This document shows, one piece after another, positions 7,116 through 7,964 of a stretch of DNA of 7,964 bases. The DNA comes from Bacteroidota bacterium (GTDB lineage Bacteria; Bacteroidota; Rhodothermia; Balneolales; Balneolaceae). The notes under the pieces were generated by a model. That model saw only the letters and a program-made list of their open reading frames with translations, was not told where the DNA came from and did not search any database. The stretch lies in assembly GCA_024635465.1 (NCBI GenBank), contig JAGXIS010000022.1, forward strand, positions 1 to 7,964, written 5' to 3'. A program made the position numbers and the translations under genes. Each line of letters begins with the position of its first letter. Position 1 is the stretch's first letter.

Positions 7116-7964
7116 TGAACCTCCAGTGTTAATGTGATATATGGAGAAAATGAAAGTTGATCGATCCTTCTACTGGTATAAATATCATAAAAAAAGATGT
7201 TACTCTGATCATATATATTAATTGCTCCTGCTTGAACATTAAGATTTGATCCTGATTCAGAAATATTAAAAGAACGCTCAACGGATATATCGAGTCTATG
7301 AACCGTCGGCATACGGCCTTGAAAAGGCTTGTCCATGACCACCCTTCTGATCCCTCTATCTCTGTTTACATTGGGAAGACGATCTCTGAGATCTAGTACA
7401 TCATCAAAACCAAGGGGTTGAGTAAAAGGCAAACCTGATCCCATTTGCCATCTGGCACCTGCAGTATATGGGCCCAGATCCAGGCTTAAGAGCGCATTTA
7501 ATTGGTGCCTTCTATCGTGCGGAGGATGAAAATCCTGGACAGGTTCACCGAACCATACACTAAAATGGTCTTGAGCAGATTCATAAAGTGTCCAGTTATA
7601 CCCATACCCAATTAATCCATAAATCCTGCCTTGATTGTACTCAACACGAAAATCGGCTCCATACACTCGCCCATTGGCAAGTGCCAATTCAGTTGTAAAT
7701 TCAGCAATTGTATTCCAAACAGGAATAGCCAGATTGCTCATCTCTTTGTAATAGGTTTCAACTGACCAAGTGAAACCCGTTCCGAGAGATTGTTGCCATC
7801 CAACAGTCGTATGGAAAGATTGAAGTTGTGAGTCATTGAGTGGTGCACTCATCCAGGCAACAAATACGGAACTGACATCGCGTATATCACTGATACCTGT
7901 TAGTGGTTGTAGGTATAGTCCGGCAGAACCACTGAATTCTTCACTATCACGTCCAAAAGGATTC
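7112..7964 (-). CDS. TonB-dependent outer-membrane receptor, C-terminal part (N terminus beyond the window)
   Basis: The frame is open to the right edge, giving 283 C-terminal residues of a much larger protein; these receptors usually have 700-1000 residues. The methionine encoded at 7850-7852 is internal. The sequence is an alternation of beta-barrel strands typical of TonB-dependent receptors: WSVETYYKEMSNL, YGADFRVEYNQGRIYGLIGYGYNW, FHPPHDRRHQLNALLSLDLG, AGARWQMGSGLPFTQPLG, HRLDISVERSF and VQAGAINIYDQSNIFFYD. The PHDRRHQLN and GSGLPFT motifs are characteristic of the last barrel strands. It would sit in the outer membrane and import a ligand with TonB/ExbBD energy. The plug domain and any carboxypeptidase-regulatory-like N-terminal domain are off-window, so the substrate cannot be judged. 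It overlaps the DUF4249-like lipoprotein by ATGA, consistent with an operon. The terminal residues are LEVQ rather than the usual aromatic end. Confidence 0.9.
   Translation of the reverse strand, partial: NPFGRDSEEFSGSAGLYLQPLTGISDIRDVSSVFVAWMSAPLNDSQLQSFHTTVGWQQSLGTGFTWSVETYYKEMSNLAIPVWNTIAEFTTELALANGRVYGADFRVEYNQGRIYGLIGYGYNWTLYESAQDHFSVWFGEPVQDFHPPHDRRHQLNALLSLDLGPYTAGARWQMGSGLPFTQPLGFDDVLDLRDRLPNVNRDRGIRRVVMDKPFQGRMPTVHRLDISVERSFNISESGSNLNVQAGAINIYDQSNIFFYDIYTSRRIDQLSFSPYITLTLEVQ
7116..7124 (-). promoter_or_regulatory. Shine-Dalgarno site for the DUF4249-like gene, inside the receptor's last codons
   Basis: Reading the minus strand, CTGGAGGTTCAATGA holds GGAGG (7120-7124), a four-base spacer, then the ATG (7113-7115), which overlaps the receptor stop TGA (7112-7114). 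The same bases encode the receptor's final residues LEVQ. This supports translation coupled to the receptor and fixes the annotated start. It is the only strong ribosome binding site seen in the window; the plus-strand genes have none. Confidence 0.65.

Overview
The window looks like part of a moderately AT-rich genome of the Bacteroidota / Balneolota (FCB) group. The evidence is the gene content: a carotenoid desaturase of the type common in pigmented marine members, two surface-type lipoproteins built of FG-GAP/VCBS repeats (one with an ASPIC/UnbV domain), and a TonB-dependent receptor overlapping a DUF4249-like lipoprotein. The plus-strand genes lack clear Shine-Dalgarno sites, which also fits this group. 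The genus cannot be determined from the window.

Layout. Bases 1-1151 (+) hold the C-terminal three quarters or so of a CrtI/CrtD-type carotenoid desaturase, most like CrtD. Its reading frame is broken: homology runs in one frame to about base 612 and resumes in the next frame with a perfect family motif, while a conserved segment of roughly 15 residues is missing between them. A small internal deletion explains both. After a 42-base gap (1152-1193) containing a nested inverted repeat comes a 1118-residue lipoprotein (1194-4550, +) with seven FG-GAP calcium-type loops, an ASPIC/UnbV domain and six more loops. Nineteen bases later is a second lipoprotein (4570-6063, +), a hybrid of FG-GAP loops and PQQ-like propeller repeats. 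The two probably form one operon.

From the right edge, on the minus strand, come the C-terminal end of a TonB-dependent receptor (7112-7964, running off the window) and, overlapping it by an ATGA, a DUF4249-like lipoprotein (6087-7115). This receptor-plus-lipoprotein pair is a recognised outer-membrane uptake arrangement. The two operons converge with only 23 bases between stop codons, a gap largely filled by a small inverted repeat.

Overall this is a cell-envelope region: two secreted, lipid-anchored propeller proteins facing a TonB-dependent uptake operon, next to a decayed pigment gene. I see no RNA gene, mobile element, CRISPR array or defence system. The most checkable unusual points are the lesion in the desaturase gene, the compact stop/Shine-Dalgarno/start overlap between receptor and lipoprotein, and that lipoprotein's very long leader ahead of its lipobox.
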